From: Myxococcales bacterium 68-20
Lineage (GTDB): Bacteria > Myxococcota_A > Polyangia > Polyangiales > Polyangiaceae
Direction of reading: 5' to 3'
DNA: 64,000 nucleotides
Assembly: GCA_001899635.1 (NCBI GenBank)
Contig: MKVQ01000005.1
Span: 186,001 to 250,000, forward strand
Within the stretch, counting starts at the first letter, position 1. Each line of letters begins with the position of its first letter. This document shows positions 15,643 through 24,345 of this stretch, piece after piece. Both the position numbers and the translations under genes were made by a program. The notes under the pieces are model-generated. The model was not told where the DNA came from. It saw only the letters and a program-made list of their open reading frames with translations, and did not search any database.

Positions 15643-16941
15643 GTGGCGCGAGTGGCGAGCCCAGATGCGCTTCAGCCAGGGACGCTCCTCTCCGGGCGAT
15701 ACCGAGTGGAGCGGCTCCTCGGGCAAGGCTCGATGGGCGTCGTGCTCGAGGCGCTCGACGTCCCGCTCCAGCGCCGTGTCGCGGTGAAGCTGATGGCACC
15801 CGAGCGTGCGAACAGCGAGGAGGCGCGAAAGCGCTTCCTCCGTGAGGCGCGCGCGGCGGTCCGCCTGTCGAGCGAGCACGTGACCCGACTCCTCGACGTG
15901 GGCGAGCTCCACGACGGAACGCCTTTCCTCGTCATGGAGTACCTCGAAGGCGCGAACCTCGAGGTGGTGCTCATGCGTGACGGTCCGCCCCGTATCGACG
16001 TCGCCGTGGACTGGGTGCTCCAGGCGCTCGACGGCGTCGCCGAGGCCCATCGCGCTGGCCTCGTTCACCGCGATCTGAAGCCGGAGAACCTCTTCCTCTG
16101 CGAGCGACCGGGCCGACCGCCGATCGTGAAGGTCCTCGACTTCGGCACGGTGAAGGATCTCGTCACGAAAGGAACGAAGCTGACGCGCACGGGCTCGACG
16201 ATGGGCTCGCCGGCGTACATGCCGCCGGAGCAAGTGCGTGCAGAGGAGATCGATCAGCGCGCCGACGTCTGGGCGATGGGCGTGACGCTCTACGAGCTCC
16301 TCACCGGACACCTCCCCTTCGGCGGCCAGTCGGTGGTGCAGACACTGGCGGCGATCCTGCGCGACGAGCCCGTGCCCCTCCGCTCGCGCTGCCCCGCGGT
16401 TCCCTCGGAGCTCGAGGCGATCGTCACCTGCGCGCTCTCGAAGTCCCCGGCCGCCCGCTACGCGTCGGCGAACGAGCTCCTCGCCGCACTCGCCGGCGTG
16501 CGCGCGAAGATGCCCCGCACGACACGCGCGACGAGGACGGTCCACATGGGCCGGAACCTCGCCCTACCGCGGCCCGAGGCGTTCGCGGACACGACCGACA
16601 TGAACCAGTTCTCGGAGCTCGACGCGAGCCGCGTGCGCCGAGTCCCCGTGAGCGCGCTCGCCCATCCGCCCACGCCGCCGCCCGCCGCCCAATCGCGCGC
16701 GTCCGCGTATCTCGTGCCCATCCTGCTCGGGCTCGCCGGCGCCGTGGCGATCGCCGTCATCGGAGGCTTCATCCTCGCGCGGCGCCATTCACCGAGACCG
16801 GCAGAGGTCACGGTGACCGCGCCCGCGACGAACCTGGGCGCAGCTCCGCCGGTCACCGCAGACTCGTCGCCGGCCGCAGCCATCACGCCGTCGGGCGCAA
16901 TGCCACCGGCGACGCCGCACCGCCCCCGACCACCGAAGTGA
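15643..16941 (+). CDS. Ser/Thr protein kinase with one membrane span
   Basis: Complete Hanks-type kinase domain in residues about 15-275: Gly loop LGQGSMGVV, VAVKLM lysine, catalytic HRDLKPEN, metal-binding DFG (in the form DFGTVKD), GSPAYMPPEQV and the DVWAMGVTLYELLTG block. A hydrophobic segment, LVPILLGLAGAVAIAVIGGF, lies near residue 365, followed by a Pro/Ala-rich extracytoplasmic tail of about 55 residues with no sensor domain. GTG start at 15643 is fixed by the kinase boundary and the promoter element; the upstream frame is shadow. Convergent with trmFO, 6 bases apart. Confidence 0.92.
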   Translation: MARVASPDALQPGTLLSGRYRVERLLGQGSMGVVLEALDVPLQRRVAVKLMAPERANSEEARKRFLREARAAVRLSSEHVTRLLDVGELHDGTPFLVMEYLEGANLEVVLMRDGPPRIDVAVDWVLQALDGVAEAHRAGLVHRDLKPENLFLCERPGRPPIVKVLDFGTVKDLVTKGTKLTRTGSTMGSPAYMPPEQVRAEEIDQRADVWAMGVTLYELLTGHLPFGGQSVVQTLAAILRDEPVPLRSRCPAVPSELEAIVTCALSKSPAARYASANELLAALAGVRAKMPRTTRATRTVHMGRNLALPRPEAFADTTDMNQFSELDASRVRRVPVSALAHPPTPPPAAQSRASAYLVPILLGLAGAVAIAVIGGFILARRHSPRPAEVTVTAPATNLGAAPPVTADSSPAAAITPSGAMPPATPHRPRPPK

Positions 16942-16947
16942 GGGCGC

Positions 16948-18372
16948 TCAGCCGTTCGTCGCGCTTGCTCGCGCGAGCGGAGCGGTCGCGAGCCACGCAT
17001 CGAGATCGGCGAGCGCGCGATCGGCCATCGCCTGGTAGCGCTCGCGCTTTCGCAGCTTCGTGTCGGCCGGAGGCGGGATGCACGCCCAGGTGATGTTGGA
17101 CGGCTGGAAACGCTCGGTCTCACGCGACAAGTGCGTCCGGATCCCTCCGAGCGCGGTCGTCTCCGGCGGCGGCGTCACGTGCTCGCCGCGGAGCGACTGC
17201 GCCAGCATGATCGCGCAGAGGAGACCGCCGGCGCAGCTCTCGACATAGCCCTCGACGCCGGTGACCTGGCCGGCAAGGAAGACGTTCGGGGCGGCCTTGA
17301 GCTGCATCCGCTCGTCGAGCATGCGCGGCGCATCGACGAAGGTGTTCCGGTGCACGCTACCAAAGCGCAGGATCTCGACCTCCTCGAGGCCGGGGATCAT
17401 CCGGAAGATGCGCGTCTGTTCGCCGTACGTCATGCGCGTCTGGAAGCCGACGAGGTTGTACGCCGTCATCGCCTGGTCCTCCGGGCGGAGCTGGACCACC
17501 GCGTACGGCCGGCGCCCCGTGCGAGGATCGGTGAGCCCGACCGGCTTCATCGGACCGAACGCGAGCGTGCGCTCGCCGCGCGACGCCATCACCTCGATCG
17601 GAAGGCACCCTTCGAAGTAGCGGGTGTCCTCGAACGATCGCGGCTCGACCTTCTGCGCATCGACGATCGCGCGGACGAACGCGAAGTAGCCCTCCTTCTC
17701 GAACGGGCAGTTGACGTAGGCCTCGTCCCCCTTCGCCGTCGCATCGCGCGTGTCCGACGACTTCTCCGAGGCCTCCTCCTCCGCACCGTTCGCCGCCATC
17801 GGATCCGGCTCAGCGCCCTTGCCCCAGCGCGACTGCTTGAACACCTTCGACCAGTCGATCGAGTCCGCGCTGATGATCGGCGCGATCGCGTCGTAGTACG
17901 CAAGGTGCGCGGCGCCGACGACACGCGCGATGTCGGCCGCGAGCGCATCGCCCGTGAGCGGACCGGTCGCGATGATGACCGGCTGCTCGGCGGTCGCCTC
18001 CGGGATCCGCTCGACGATCTCGTGGCGGATCCGGATCCGCGGGTGCTTCGAGATCCGCTCGGTGACCGTCGCCGCGAACACGTCGCGATCGACCGCGAGC
18101 GCACCACCGGCAGGGACCCGCGCAACCTCAGCCGCAGCCATCACGAGCGATCCCGCTCGCCGCAGCTCTTCCTTCAAGAGACCGACGGCGTTGACGAGCG
18201 CTGCGCCGCGCATGGAATTCGAGCAGACGAGCTCACACAGCGCATCGGTGCTCTGGGCCGGCGTACGAGCCTTCGGCTTCTGCTCCACGAGCTCGACGTC
18301 GATCCCGCGCTCCGCGAGCTGGAATGCTGCCTCACAACCGGCAAGGCCGGCGCCTACCACAACGACCCTCAT
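16948..18372 (-). CDS. trmFO: Folate/FAD-dependent tRNA (uracil-54-C5) methyltransferase TrmFO
   Basis: Makes ribothymidine-54 in tRNA using methylenetetrahydrofolate. FAD-binding motif [20 protein letters not shown] at the N-terminus, and the family blocks [42 protein letters not shown] and [20 protein letters not shown] are present. Residues about 192-222 (from GAEPDP to ATAKGDEA) are a charged low-complexity insertion not seen in the usual enzyme, between conserved blocks. ATG 18372 has TTGGAG 6 bases upstream; a GTG at 18378 is the alternative. Divergent from the next kinase. Confidence 0.93.
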   Translation of the reverse strand: MRVVVVGAGLAGCEAAFQLAERGIDVELVEQKPKARTPAQSTDALCELVCSNSMRGAALVNAVGLLKEELRRAGSLVMAAAEVARVPAGGALAVDRDVFAATVTERISKHPRIRIRHEIVERIPEATAEQPVIIATGPLTGDALAADIARVVGAAHLAYYDAIAPIISADSIDWSKVFKQSRWGKGAEPDPMAANGAEEEASEKSSDTRDATAKGDEAYVNCPFEKEGYFAFVRAIVDAQKVEPRSFEDTRYFEGCLPIEVMASRGERTLAFGPMKPVGLTDPRTGRRPYAVVQLRPEDQAMTAYNLVGFQTRMTYGEQTRIFRMIPGLEEVEILRFGSVHRNTFVDAPRMLDERMQLKAAPNVFLAGQVTGVEGYVESCAGGLLCAIMLAQSLRGEHVTPPPETTALGGIRTHLSRETERFQPSNITWACIPPPADTKLRKRERYQAMADRALADLDAWLATAPLARASATNG

Positions 18373-18452
18373 TGGCACTCCAAGGCATCGCCTCTACCCA
18401 TTGGCCGCACTGGCGTCCAGCCCTCGTCGCAGGACCGCGGTCAGGGTCGTGG

Positions 18453-18458
18453 TACGCT
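18453..18458 (+). promoter_or_regulatory. Candidate -10 element (TACGCT)
   Basis: TACGCT ends 9 bases before the ATG at 18468. GGGGCAGG between them could also serve as a weak ribosome binding site, so this gene may have either a very short or no leader. Confidence 0.4.
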
Positions 18459-18467
18459 CGGGGCAGG

Positions 18468-19916
18468 ATGCTGGGGGGCGCCGTCAAGCCCGGCGACGTG
18501 TTGGGCGGCAAGTACGCGGTCGAGCGCGTCCTCGGCGCGGGCGGGATGGGCGTGGTCGTCGCGGCGAAGCACGTCGACCTCGGTCAACGTGTCGCCATCA
18601 AGTTCATGCTCGCGGAGGCGATGACCGATCCTGCACACGCCGAGCGCTTCCTCCGCGAGGCGAGGTCGGCGGTGCGCCTCAAGAGCGCGCACGCAGCCCG
18701 CGTGCTCGACGTCGGCCGTCTCGGGAACGGCGAGCCGTTCATGGTCATGGAGTACCTCGAGGGTCGCGATCTCGACGCGGAGCTCCAAGCTCGCGGGCCG
18801 CTCCCGCCTCACGTCGCGATCGACTATGTCCTCCAGGTCAGCGAGGCGCTCGCCGAGGCGCACGGTCTTGGGATGATCCACCGAGACGTGAAGCTCAAGA
18901 ACCTGTTCCTCACGGCGTCGGTCGACGGCAGACCGCTCGTGAAGGTGCTCGATTTCGGTCTCGCCAAGACGATCGGCCCGCACGGAGACGTCTCCCTCAC
19001 CGCAACGAGCTCCGTCTTCGGATCACCGCAGTACATGTCGCCGGAGCAGATGCGGTCCGCGAAGGACGTCGACTCCCGGAGCGACGTCTGGTCGCTCGGC
19101 GTCTGCCTCTACGAGCTCCTGACGGGACGTGTGCCGTTCGATGCCCCGAGCGTCGCCGAGATCTGCGCGATGGTGCTCAAGGAGCCCGCTCCCCCACCCT
19201 CGCAACACATGCGCGGCCTCTCGGTCGAGCTCGACGACGTTGTCCTGAAGTGCCTCGAGAAGGACCTCTCGCGGCGCTTCCAGTCGGTGGCGGAGCTCGC
19301 ATTCGCGCTTCAAGCCTTCACGACGGACGAAGGAGCCGCGCGACGCATCCTGCACGTCATGCGGTCGGCGCAAGAGATCGCCCACGCGCCCCCCAAGGTC
19401 GTCGTGAACGACGCAGAGGAGCTCGCCACCAGCGGCGCGACCACGATGAAGGCAAGGGACTCGGGCGCCCCGACGCGGCGCGCCGACGAGCGGCTCATGC
19501 GCCCGCAGCACATCGGCGCGTTCGTCGGGATCGCCTTGATGGGCTTCGTCGGCGCGGGCGGGATCACGATGGCTGTGACGACACGCGCGGCGCGACCCGC
19601 GGAGAGCGCGCCATCGCCATCGCCATCGCCATCGCCGGCGGCGTCCTCGTCGGCGGAGAGGCGCGAGGCGAGCCCGGCTCCGAGCAGCCGGAGCACGAAG
19701 GAGCCCCCTCCGTCCTCCGCGACGGAGGAGCCTGCGGGACCGGCGGCGAAGGCGGCGAAGACCACGCCTGCGGGTGGACGCCCGAAGCCGAGCGCGCCCG
19801 GACGCCCCGCCTCGCCACCGCCGGCGAAGGCGACGGCGACGGCGACGGCGAGCACCGTACGAACGCCGCCGGAAAAGCCGAAGACCGGACCCGGCAGCGG
19901 CGGCGATTACATGTAG
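18468..19916 (+). CDS. Ser/Thr protein kinase with one membrane span
   Basis: Kinase domain in residues about 12-275 with LGAGGMGVV, VAIKFM, DFGLAKT, SPQYMSPEQ and SDVWSLGVCLYELLTG. The catalytic loop reads HRDVKLKN: the proline of the usual HRDxKPxN is leucine, while the essential Asp and Asn remain, so activity is likely. A membrane span lies near residue 350 (FVGIALMGFVGAGGITMAV). The outer tail of about 110 residues is Pro/Ala/Ser-rich and includes a (CCATCG)-type hexanucleotide run around 19612-19640 encoding Ser-Pro repeats. It is followed 71 bases later by a secreted TPR protein. Confidence 0.9.
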   Translation: MLGGAVKPGDVLGGKYAVERVLGAGGMGVVVAAKHVDLGQRVAIKFMLAEAMTDPAHAERFLREARSAVRLKSAHAARVLDVGRLGNGEPFMVMEYLEGRDLDAELQARGPLPPHVAIDYVLQVSEALAEAHGLGMIHRDVKLKNLFLTASVDGRPLVKVLDFGLAKTIGPHGDVSLTATSSVFGSPQYMSPEQMRSAKDVDSRSDVWSLGVCLYELLTGRVPFDAPSVAEICAMVLKEPAPPPSQHMRGLSVELDDVVLKCLEKDLSRRFQSVAELAFALQAFTTDEGAARRILHVMRSAQEIAHAPPKVVVNDAEELATSGATTMKARDSGAPTRRADERLMRPQHIGAFVGIALMGFVGAGGITMAVTTRAARPAESAPSPSPSPSPAASSSAERREASPAPSSRSTKEPPPSSATEEPAGPAAKAAKTTPAGGRPKPSAPGRPASPPPAKATATATASTVRTPPEKPKTGPGSGGDYM

Positions 19917-19987
19917 CGCGCGAGGCAGCCGTGCCGCCGCGGGTAGTTGGAGCGCGAGCCCCAACTTTCGAGGACAATGAGCTCGTG

Positions 19988-21028
19988 ATGCGTGGGGGCG
20001 TCGTACTCGGCTGCGCGCTGGTGGGCCTTCTCGTCGGGGAGACGGAGGCGCGCGCCGACATGGAGACGGCACGCAGGCACTTCGAGGCGGGAAAGAAGCT
20101 GCGCGACGCAGGCGACTGCACGCGCGCGATCGCGGAGTTCGAGAGGAGCGTCGCGGCCGACGAATCGATCGGCGGCCACTACAACCTCGGGTACTGCCAC
20201 GAGCAGCTCCTGCATCGACAGGACGCCTACGAGGCCTACAAGCGAGCGCAGCACCTCGCGAGCGTGAAGAAGGACGAGCGCCTCCGCGAGATCAGCGGCG
20301 CGCTCGCGGCGCTCCTCCAGACGCCGCACATCCGACTCGTCCTCCCCCAGCCGTTGCCCGACGGGCTCCGGATCGAAGTCGACGGTCGGCTCGTTCCCGA
20401 GACCTTCCATGCCGCGGAGACCGTCGTCTTCATCGAGCGCGCGAGCAGGGCCCACTCCGTCAGGGTCACCGCTCCGGGCTACGAGGAGCGACGCGCGCTC
20501 GTCGAGAACAGGCAAGTGAGACCGATCGAGCTTCGCCGATCGATCGAGACGACGACGACGCCCGCCCCGATCGCGCCCCCGCCCGACGGCGGCAGCGGCT
20601 CGACGTGGCAGCACTGGACCGGCCTCGGCGTCGGCGCCACGGGCGTCGCCCTCTTCACGGTCGGGAGCGCGATGTTCGTCTCCTACCTGATCGAGGAGCG
20701 GGATCTCGGACGGCAGTACGACGCCGCGAACCGTTGCGACAAGCGGCCTGGCAAGAACGGAGAGTCGGATCCGTGCAGCGATCCGAGCGCCGAGGCGGTG
20801 CGGCTGAATCGCGAGCGGTCGTACATGGCCAACGAGGACGACGCGAAGAAGCAGGCGCCGCTCATCCTGGGGACGACAATCGGAGGCGCCCTCCTCGTGG
20901 GAGGCGGGCTCGTGCTCTACCTGACGGCCCCGCGGCCGCGCGCGCACGCCGCGACCGACACACGGGTCCAGGTCCTTCCGATCCTCGGGACGACGACCCG
21001 CGGCGTCGCTCTGACCGGCACGTTCTGA
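19988..21028 (+). CDS. Secreted/membrane TPR protein with PEGA-like domain
   Basis: Signal peptide (VLGCALVGLLVGETEARA), then TPR-like helices (residues about 26-115: ARRHFEAGKKLRDAGDCTRA, YNLGYCHEQLLHRQDAY), a PEGA-like beta domain (LRIEVDGRLV, HSVRVTAPGYEERR), a Thr/Pro linker and two hydrophobic segments near residues 210-235 and 295-320. The same layout is found in the protein at 55615-56670. Function unknown; these proteins often accompany Ser/Thr kinases in myxobacteria and may be envelope scaffolds. ATG at 19988 chosen for the signal peptide; GTG at 19985 is possible. Confidence 0.75.
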   Translation: MRGGVVLGCALVGLLVGETEARADMETARRHFEAGKKLRDAGDCTRAIAEFERSVAADESIGGHYNLGYCHEQLLHRQDAYEAYKRAQHLASVKKDERLREISGALAALLQTPHIRLVLPQPLPDGLRIEVDGRLVPETFHAAETVVFIERASRAHSVRVTAPGYEERRALVENRQVRPIELRRSIETTTTPAPIAPPPDGGSGSTWQHWTGLGVGATGVALFTVGSAMFVSYLIEERDLGRQYDAANRCDKRPGKNGESDPCSDPSAEAVRLNRERSYMANEDDAKKQAPLILGTTIGGALLVGGGLVLYLTAPRPRAHAATDTRVQVLPILGTTTRGVALTGTF

Positions 21029-21122
21029 TCGCTCGGCCGACCGACGGTTCGAGACGACCCACCTCGACGACGACTTCGTTCGCGTCGACCTCTGGCCCGT
21101 CGAACGACCGCCGGTCGATCAG
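21026..21122. terminator. Long imperfect inverted repeat between convergent stops
   Basis: Starting in the stop of the TPR gene, TGATCG...GACCG...GGTTCGA is mirrored by TCGAAC...CCGGTCGATCA ending in the stop of the rel gene. The arms are about 22-27 bases with several mismatches. It spans the whole convergent gap and could end transcription both ways. Confidence 0.35.
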
Positions 21123-23284
21123 GCGCGCTCGACCGCGACGACGCCCTGCACCTTCTGGAGCGCCTTCATCACGTTCTTCAGCTGGGTGAGGTCGGAACAG
21201 ACGAACGTGAAGACGTTCACCGCCTTGCCGTCGTCTCCCGCGCGGCAGTTCGCCTCGCTGATGTTGATCCCCATGTGACTGAACGTGTGGCCGACCGTCG
21301 CGAGGATGCCGGGACGATTCGCGGTCACGACGCGGAGCTGGACGGCGCGGTTGATCTTCGCCTTCGAGTCCCACGTGATCTCGACCCGGCGCTCGGGATC
21401 GGTGTCGAACGCCTTCACGCAGCCCCGGCGGTGGATGGTGACGCCGCGGCCGCGCGTGATGAAGCCGAGGATGTCGTCGCCCGGCAGCGGATTGCAGCAC
21501 TTGGCGTAGCGGACGAGGACGTCGTCGATGCCGTTGAGACGGATGCCGCCGTCGTCGCCCTTGATGACCTTGCGGACGAACCCCGCGATGCGCCCCTCAC
21601 GGAGCTGCTCGGGGGGGATGGTCTCCTTCCCGTCGATCGACGGCGGCGCGAGCACTTCGAGGACGTCCTTCGGATCGATCTTGCCGTAGCCGATGCCGAT
21701 GAACAGCTCGTCGACGTTGCCGATCGAGAGGACCTCGAGGACCTTCCGGAGCTCGTTCTCGTTTCGGAGGAGCTTGCTGAGCGAGACGGTCGCCTTCTGG
21801 AACTCGCGCTCGAGGAGCTCACGCCCGAGTCGAAGCGACTTCTCGCGCTGCTCCGCGCGCAGGAAATTGCGGATCTTCGCGCGGGCGCGCGTGGTGACGA
21901 CGAAGTCGAGCCAGTCCTTGTTCGGCTGCTGGTTCGAGCTCGTCACCACCTCGATGACGTCGCCGTTGCGGAGCTTGTAGCGGAGCGGCTCGAGCTTGCC
22001 GTTCACGCGCGCGCCGGTGATGTGCTCGCCGAGCTGCGAGTGGATCGCGAACGCGAAGTCGACAGGCGTCGAACCGCGCGGGAAGACGCGGACCTCGCCC
22101 TTCGGCGTGAAGACGTAGACCTCGTCCTGGAAGAGGTCGACCTTCACTCCCTCGAGGAACTCGGCCGGATCCTTGAGATCCTTCTGCCATTCCATCAGCT
22201 GGCGGAGCCAACCGAACTTCTGCGCGTCGCTGTCGGCGATGCCGCCGCCGCCCTTGTCCTTGTACTTCCAGTGGGCGGCGATACCCCGCTCCGCGACGCG
22301 GTGCATGTCGTGCGTGCGGATCTGGATCTCGATGCGCTCGCGCCCGGGGCCGATGACCGTCGTGTGGAGCGACTGGTACATGTTCGGCTTCGGCAGCGCG
22401 ATGTAGTCCTTGAAGCGGCCCGGCACGGGCGTCCACTTCGAGTGAATCACGCCGAGGGCGGCGTAACAGTCGCTCACGCTCTCGACGAGCACGCGGAACG
22501 CGATGATGTCGTGGATCTGGTCGATCGACGAGTCGTTCGCCTTCATCTTCCGCCAGATCGAATAGAGGTGCTTCGCGCGGCCGGTGACGTCGGCGGCGAA
22601 GCCCTGCTCCGCGAGGCGGCTCGAGAGCGTCTTCGACACCTCGAGGATGTACTTGTCGCGCTCCCTCTTCGTCTTCTGGACGCCTTCCTTGACCTCGGCG
22701 TACCCCTCGGGCTCGAGCCAGCGGAAGGACAGGTCCTCGAGCTCGCTCTTGAACGCCTGGATGCCGAGGCGGTTGGCGAGCGGCGCATAGATCTCGAGCG
22801 TCTCGCGGGCGATGCGCTCCTGCGCCTCGGGCTTCATGTGCTCGAGCGTCCGCATGTTGTCGACGCGGTCGCAGAGCTTGATCAGCAGCACGCGGATGTC
22901 GCGCGCCATCGCGACGACCATCTTGCGGAAGTTCTCCGCCTGACGGTCCTCCTTCGACGTGAAGTTGATCTTGCCGAGCTTGGTGACCCCGTCGACGAGC
23001 GACGCGATCTCACCGCCGAACTCGCGCTCGATGTCCTTCGTCGTCGCGAGCGTGTCCTCGACGACGTCGTGGAGCAGACCGGCGCAGACACTCGCGGTGT
23101 CGAGGCGGAGCTCGGTGATGATCCCGGCTACCGAGGCGGGATGGATGAAGTAGGGGTCACCCGACTTTCGCTTCTGGCCCGTGTGAGCCTTCTCGCTGAA
23201 GTCGTAGGCGCGCTTGAGCAGATCCGCGTCGGCCGCGGGCTGATACGCACGAACACGGTCGATGAGATCCGAGGACTCGATCAT
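21119..23284 (-). CDS. Bifunctional (p)ppGpp synthetase/hydrolase Rel/SpoT
   Basis: Stringent-response enzyme of 721 residues with full domain order: HD hydrolase (FIHPASVAGIITELRLDTAS, LLHDVVEDT, KLCDRVDNMRTL, residues about 45-160), synthetase (LYSIWRKMK, HDIIAFRVLV, RFKDYIALPKPNMYQSLHTT), TGS domain (DEVYVFTPKGEVRVFPRGST), the CCNPLPGDDILGF zinc-finger-type block and a C-terminal ACT domain (VVTANRPGILATVGHTFSHM). The RFKD loop and intact HD residues favour a bifunctional enzyme. ATG at 23284 is preceded 5 bases upstream by a -10-like TAGCTT. A longer in-frame extension upstream has no conserved content. Confidence 0.95.
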   Translation of the reverse strand: MIESSDLIDRVRAYQPAADADLLKRAYDFSEKAHTGQKRKSGDPYFIHPASVAGIITELRLDTASVCAGLLHDVVEDTLATTKDIEREFGGEIASLVDGVTKLGKINFTSKEDRQAENFRKMVVAMARDIRVLLIKLCDRVDNMRTLEHMKPEAQERIARETLEIYAPLANRLGIQAFKSELEDLSFRWLEPEGYAEVKEGVQKTKRERDKYILEVSKTLSSRLAEQGFAADVTGRAKHLYSIWRKMKANDSSIDQIHDIIAFRVLVESVSDCYAALGVIHSKWTPVPGRFKDYIALPKPNMYQSLHTTVIGPGRERIEIQIRTHDMHRVAERGIAAHWKYKDKGGGGIADSDAQKFGWLRQLMEWQKDLKDPAEFLEGVKVDLFQDEVYVFTPKGEVRVFPRGSTPVDFAFAIHSQLGEHITGARVNGKLEPLRYKLRNGDVIEVVTSSNQQPNKDWLDFVVTTRARAKIRNFLRAEQREKSLRLGRELLEREFQKATVSLSKLLRNENELRKVLEVLSIGNVDELFIGIGYGKIDPKDVLEVLAPPSIDGKETIPPEQLREGRIAGFVRKVIKGDDGGIRLNGIDDVLVRYAKCCNPLPGDDILGFITRGRGVTIHRRGCVKAFDTDPERRVEITWDSKAKINRAVQLRVVTANRPGILATVGHTFSHMGINISEANCRAGDDGKAVNVFTFVCSDLTQLKNVMKALQKVQGVVAVERA

Positions 23285-23596
23285 GAGCAAAGCTAGAGGG
23301 CTTGCGTCGGAGACAACCGGGCAAAACCCTAGTTTCGAAGGTAACACCGCCGAAAAATACGGGCAACGTAGCCGCAGGTGTCGGCGCGCAGGTCCTGCGC
23401 CGGTTTCCATACGTCCCACCGCCGCCAGGGATCTTTGGGTGCGTCCGATGAGTCCGGGGGGCTCACGGGCTCCGCTGTCCCCTCCTCTTCTATTTTTCTT
23501 CCCCCCTCCCTGCGCGCTACCGGCTCGGCTCCGCTGGTAGACTCGACGGACAGCCATGTCCGATGCCAGGCCGCCGCGGAATCCGGAGGAGCCGGG
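23285..23596. other. Divergent promoter region between rel and a kinase-like gene
   Basis: Non-coding, 312 bases. On the minus side the complement of 23290-23295 (TAGCTT) is a candidate rel promoter with almost no leader. On the plus side TAGACT at 23538-23543 and a partly complementary flank (CTACCGGC / GCTGGTAG around 23515-23540) precede the kinase-like gene. A pyrimidine-rich tract lies at about 23478-23516. No ORF with coding character. Confidence 0.45.
23290..23295 (-). promoter_or_regulatory. Candidate -10 element of rel (TAGCTT)
   Basis: TAGCTT on the minus strand, preceded by CTC, ends 5 bases before the ATG at 23284, matching the short-leader pattern of this window. Confidence 0.35.
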
Positions 23597-24334
23597 ATGG
23601 TAGGGGGCGCTCGGCCCCCCGCCCCGTCGGCGTCGTTGGCCGGCCGAACGATCGCGCGGTACGCGGTCGAGGCGCTCATCGGCAGAGGCGGCATGGGCGA
23701 GGTCTACCGGGCCGTCGACCCCCGCCTCCGGCGGAAGGTCGCGCTCAAGATCATCCGCCCCGACAGGAATCGATCGGACGCGGTCGACGGGCTCTTCCGT
23801 GAAGCACGTGCGGCCGCCGCGCTGACTCATCCGAACACGGTCGCGATCCACGACCTCGGCGAGAGCGACGGCCTCTTCTACATAGTGATGGAGTTAGTGA
23901 ACGGCATGCCGCTGCTCGCCTACGTCGGCGACGAGCGCGTGCCCCTCGCGCGCAAGCTCCGCTGGTGCGCCGACATCGCGCGAGCGCTCGCGTCCGCCAC
24001 GAGCGTGACGCCGCCCGCAACGCTCGAGCTCCACGGTGGCGTCGAGGCGCCGGCGGCCGCCACGCCGCTCGAGCCTCCACCGTGCGCAAGGGCGCGCGAG
24101 ACTCGGGCGTCGAAACGACCGGACGCGATCATCGAGGCGCTCGAGGCGGAGTGCAGGAACGCAGGCGGCAGGAACGCAGGCGGAACATTGACCGAAGCCG
24201 CGCCGCTTCCGGCGGCTACACTCGCGGCCCCTCCCCGCACGACGCCGCCAGCGGCTACAGTCTCGGCCCCCCACCCCGCGCCGATACCGACGCCGACACC
24301 GCGCCGTACGGACGGCTTCCAGAACGCGCGCTGA
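23597..24334 (+). CDS. Truncated Ser/Thr kinase: N-lobe without catalytic loop
   Basis: The ATG at 23597 has GGAGGAG 5 bases upstream. Residues about 18-125 are a clean kinase N-lobe: IGRGGMGEVYRAV, VALKIIRPD, FREARAAAALTHPNTVAIHD, LFYIVMELVNG and the start of helix E (LRWCADIARALASA). There the homology stops: no HRD loop, DFG or C-lobe. A segment (SKRPDAIIEALEAEC) resembles the very end of a kinase domain, which suggests an internal deletion of roughly 150 residues. The remaining Pro/Thr/Ala-rich tail contains two promoter-like TACACT/TACAGT boxes and may really be the hemW promoter region. Probably inactive as a kinase. Confidence 0.6.
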   Translation: MVGGARPPAPSASLAGRTIARYAVEALIGRGGMGEVYRAVDPRLRRKVALKIIRPDRNRSDAVDGLFREARAAAALTHPNTVAIHDLGESDGLFYIVMELVNGMPLLAYVGDERVPLARKLRWCADIARALASATSVTPPATLELHGGVEAPAAATPLEPPPCARARETRASKRPDAIIEALEAECRNAGGRNAGGTLTEAAPLPAATLAAPPRTTPPAATVSAPHPAPIPTPTPRRTDGFQNAR

Positions 24335-24345
24335 CGAACCTCCCC

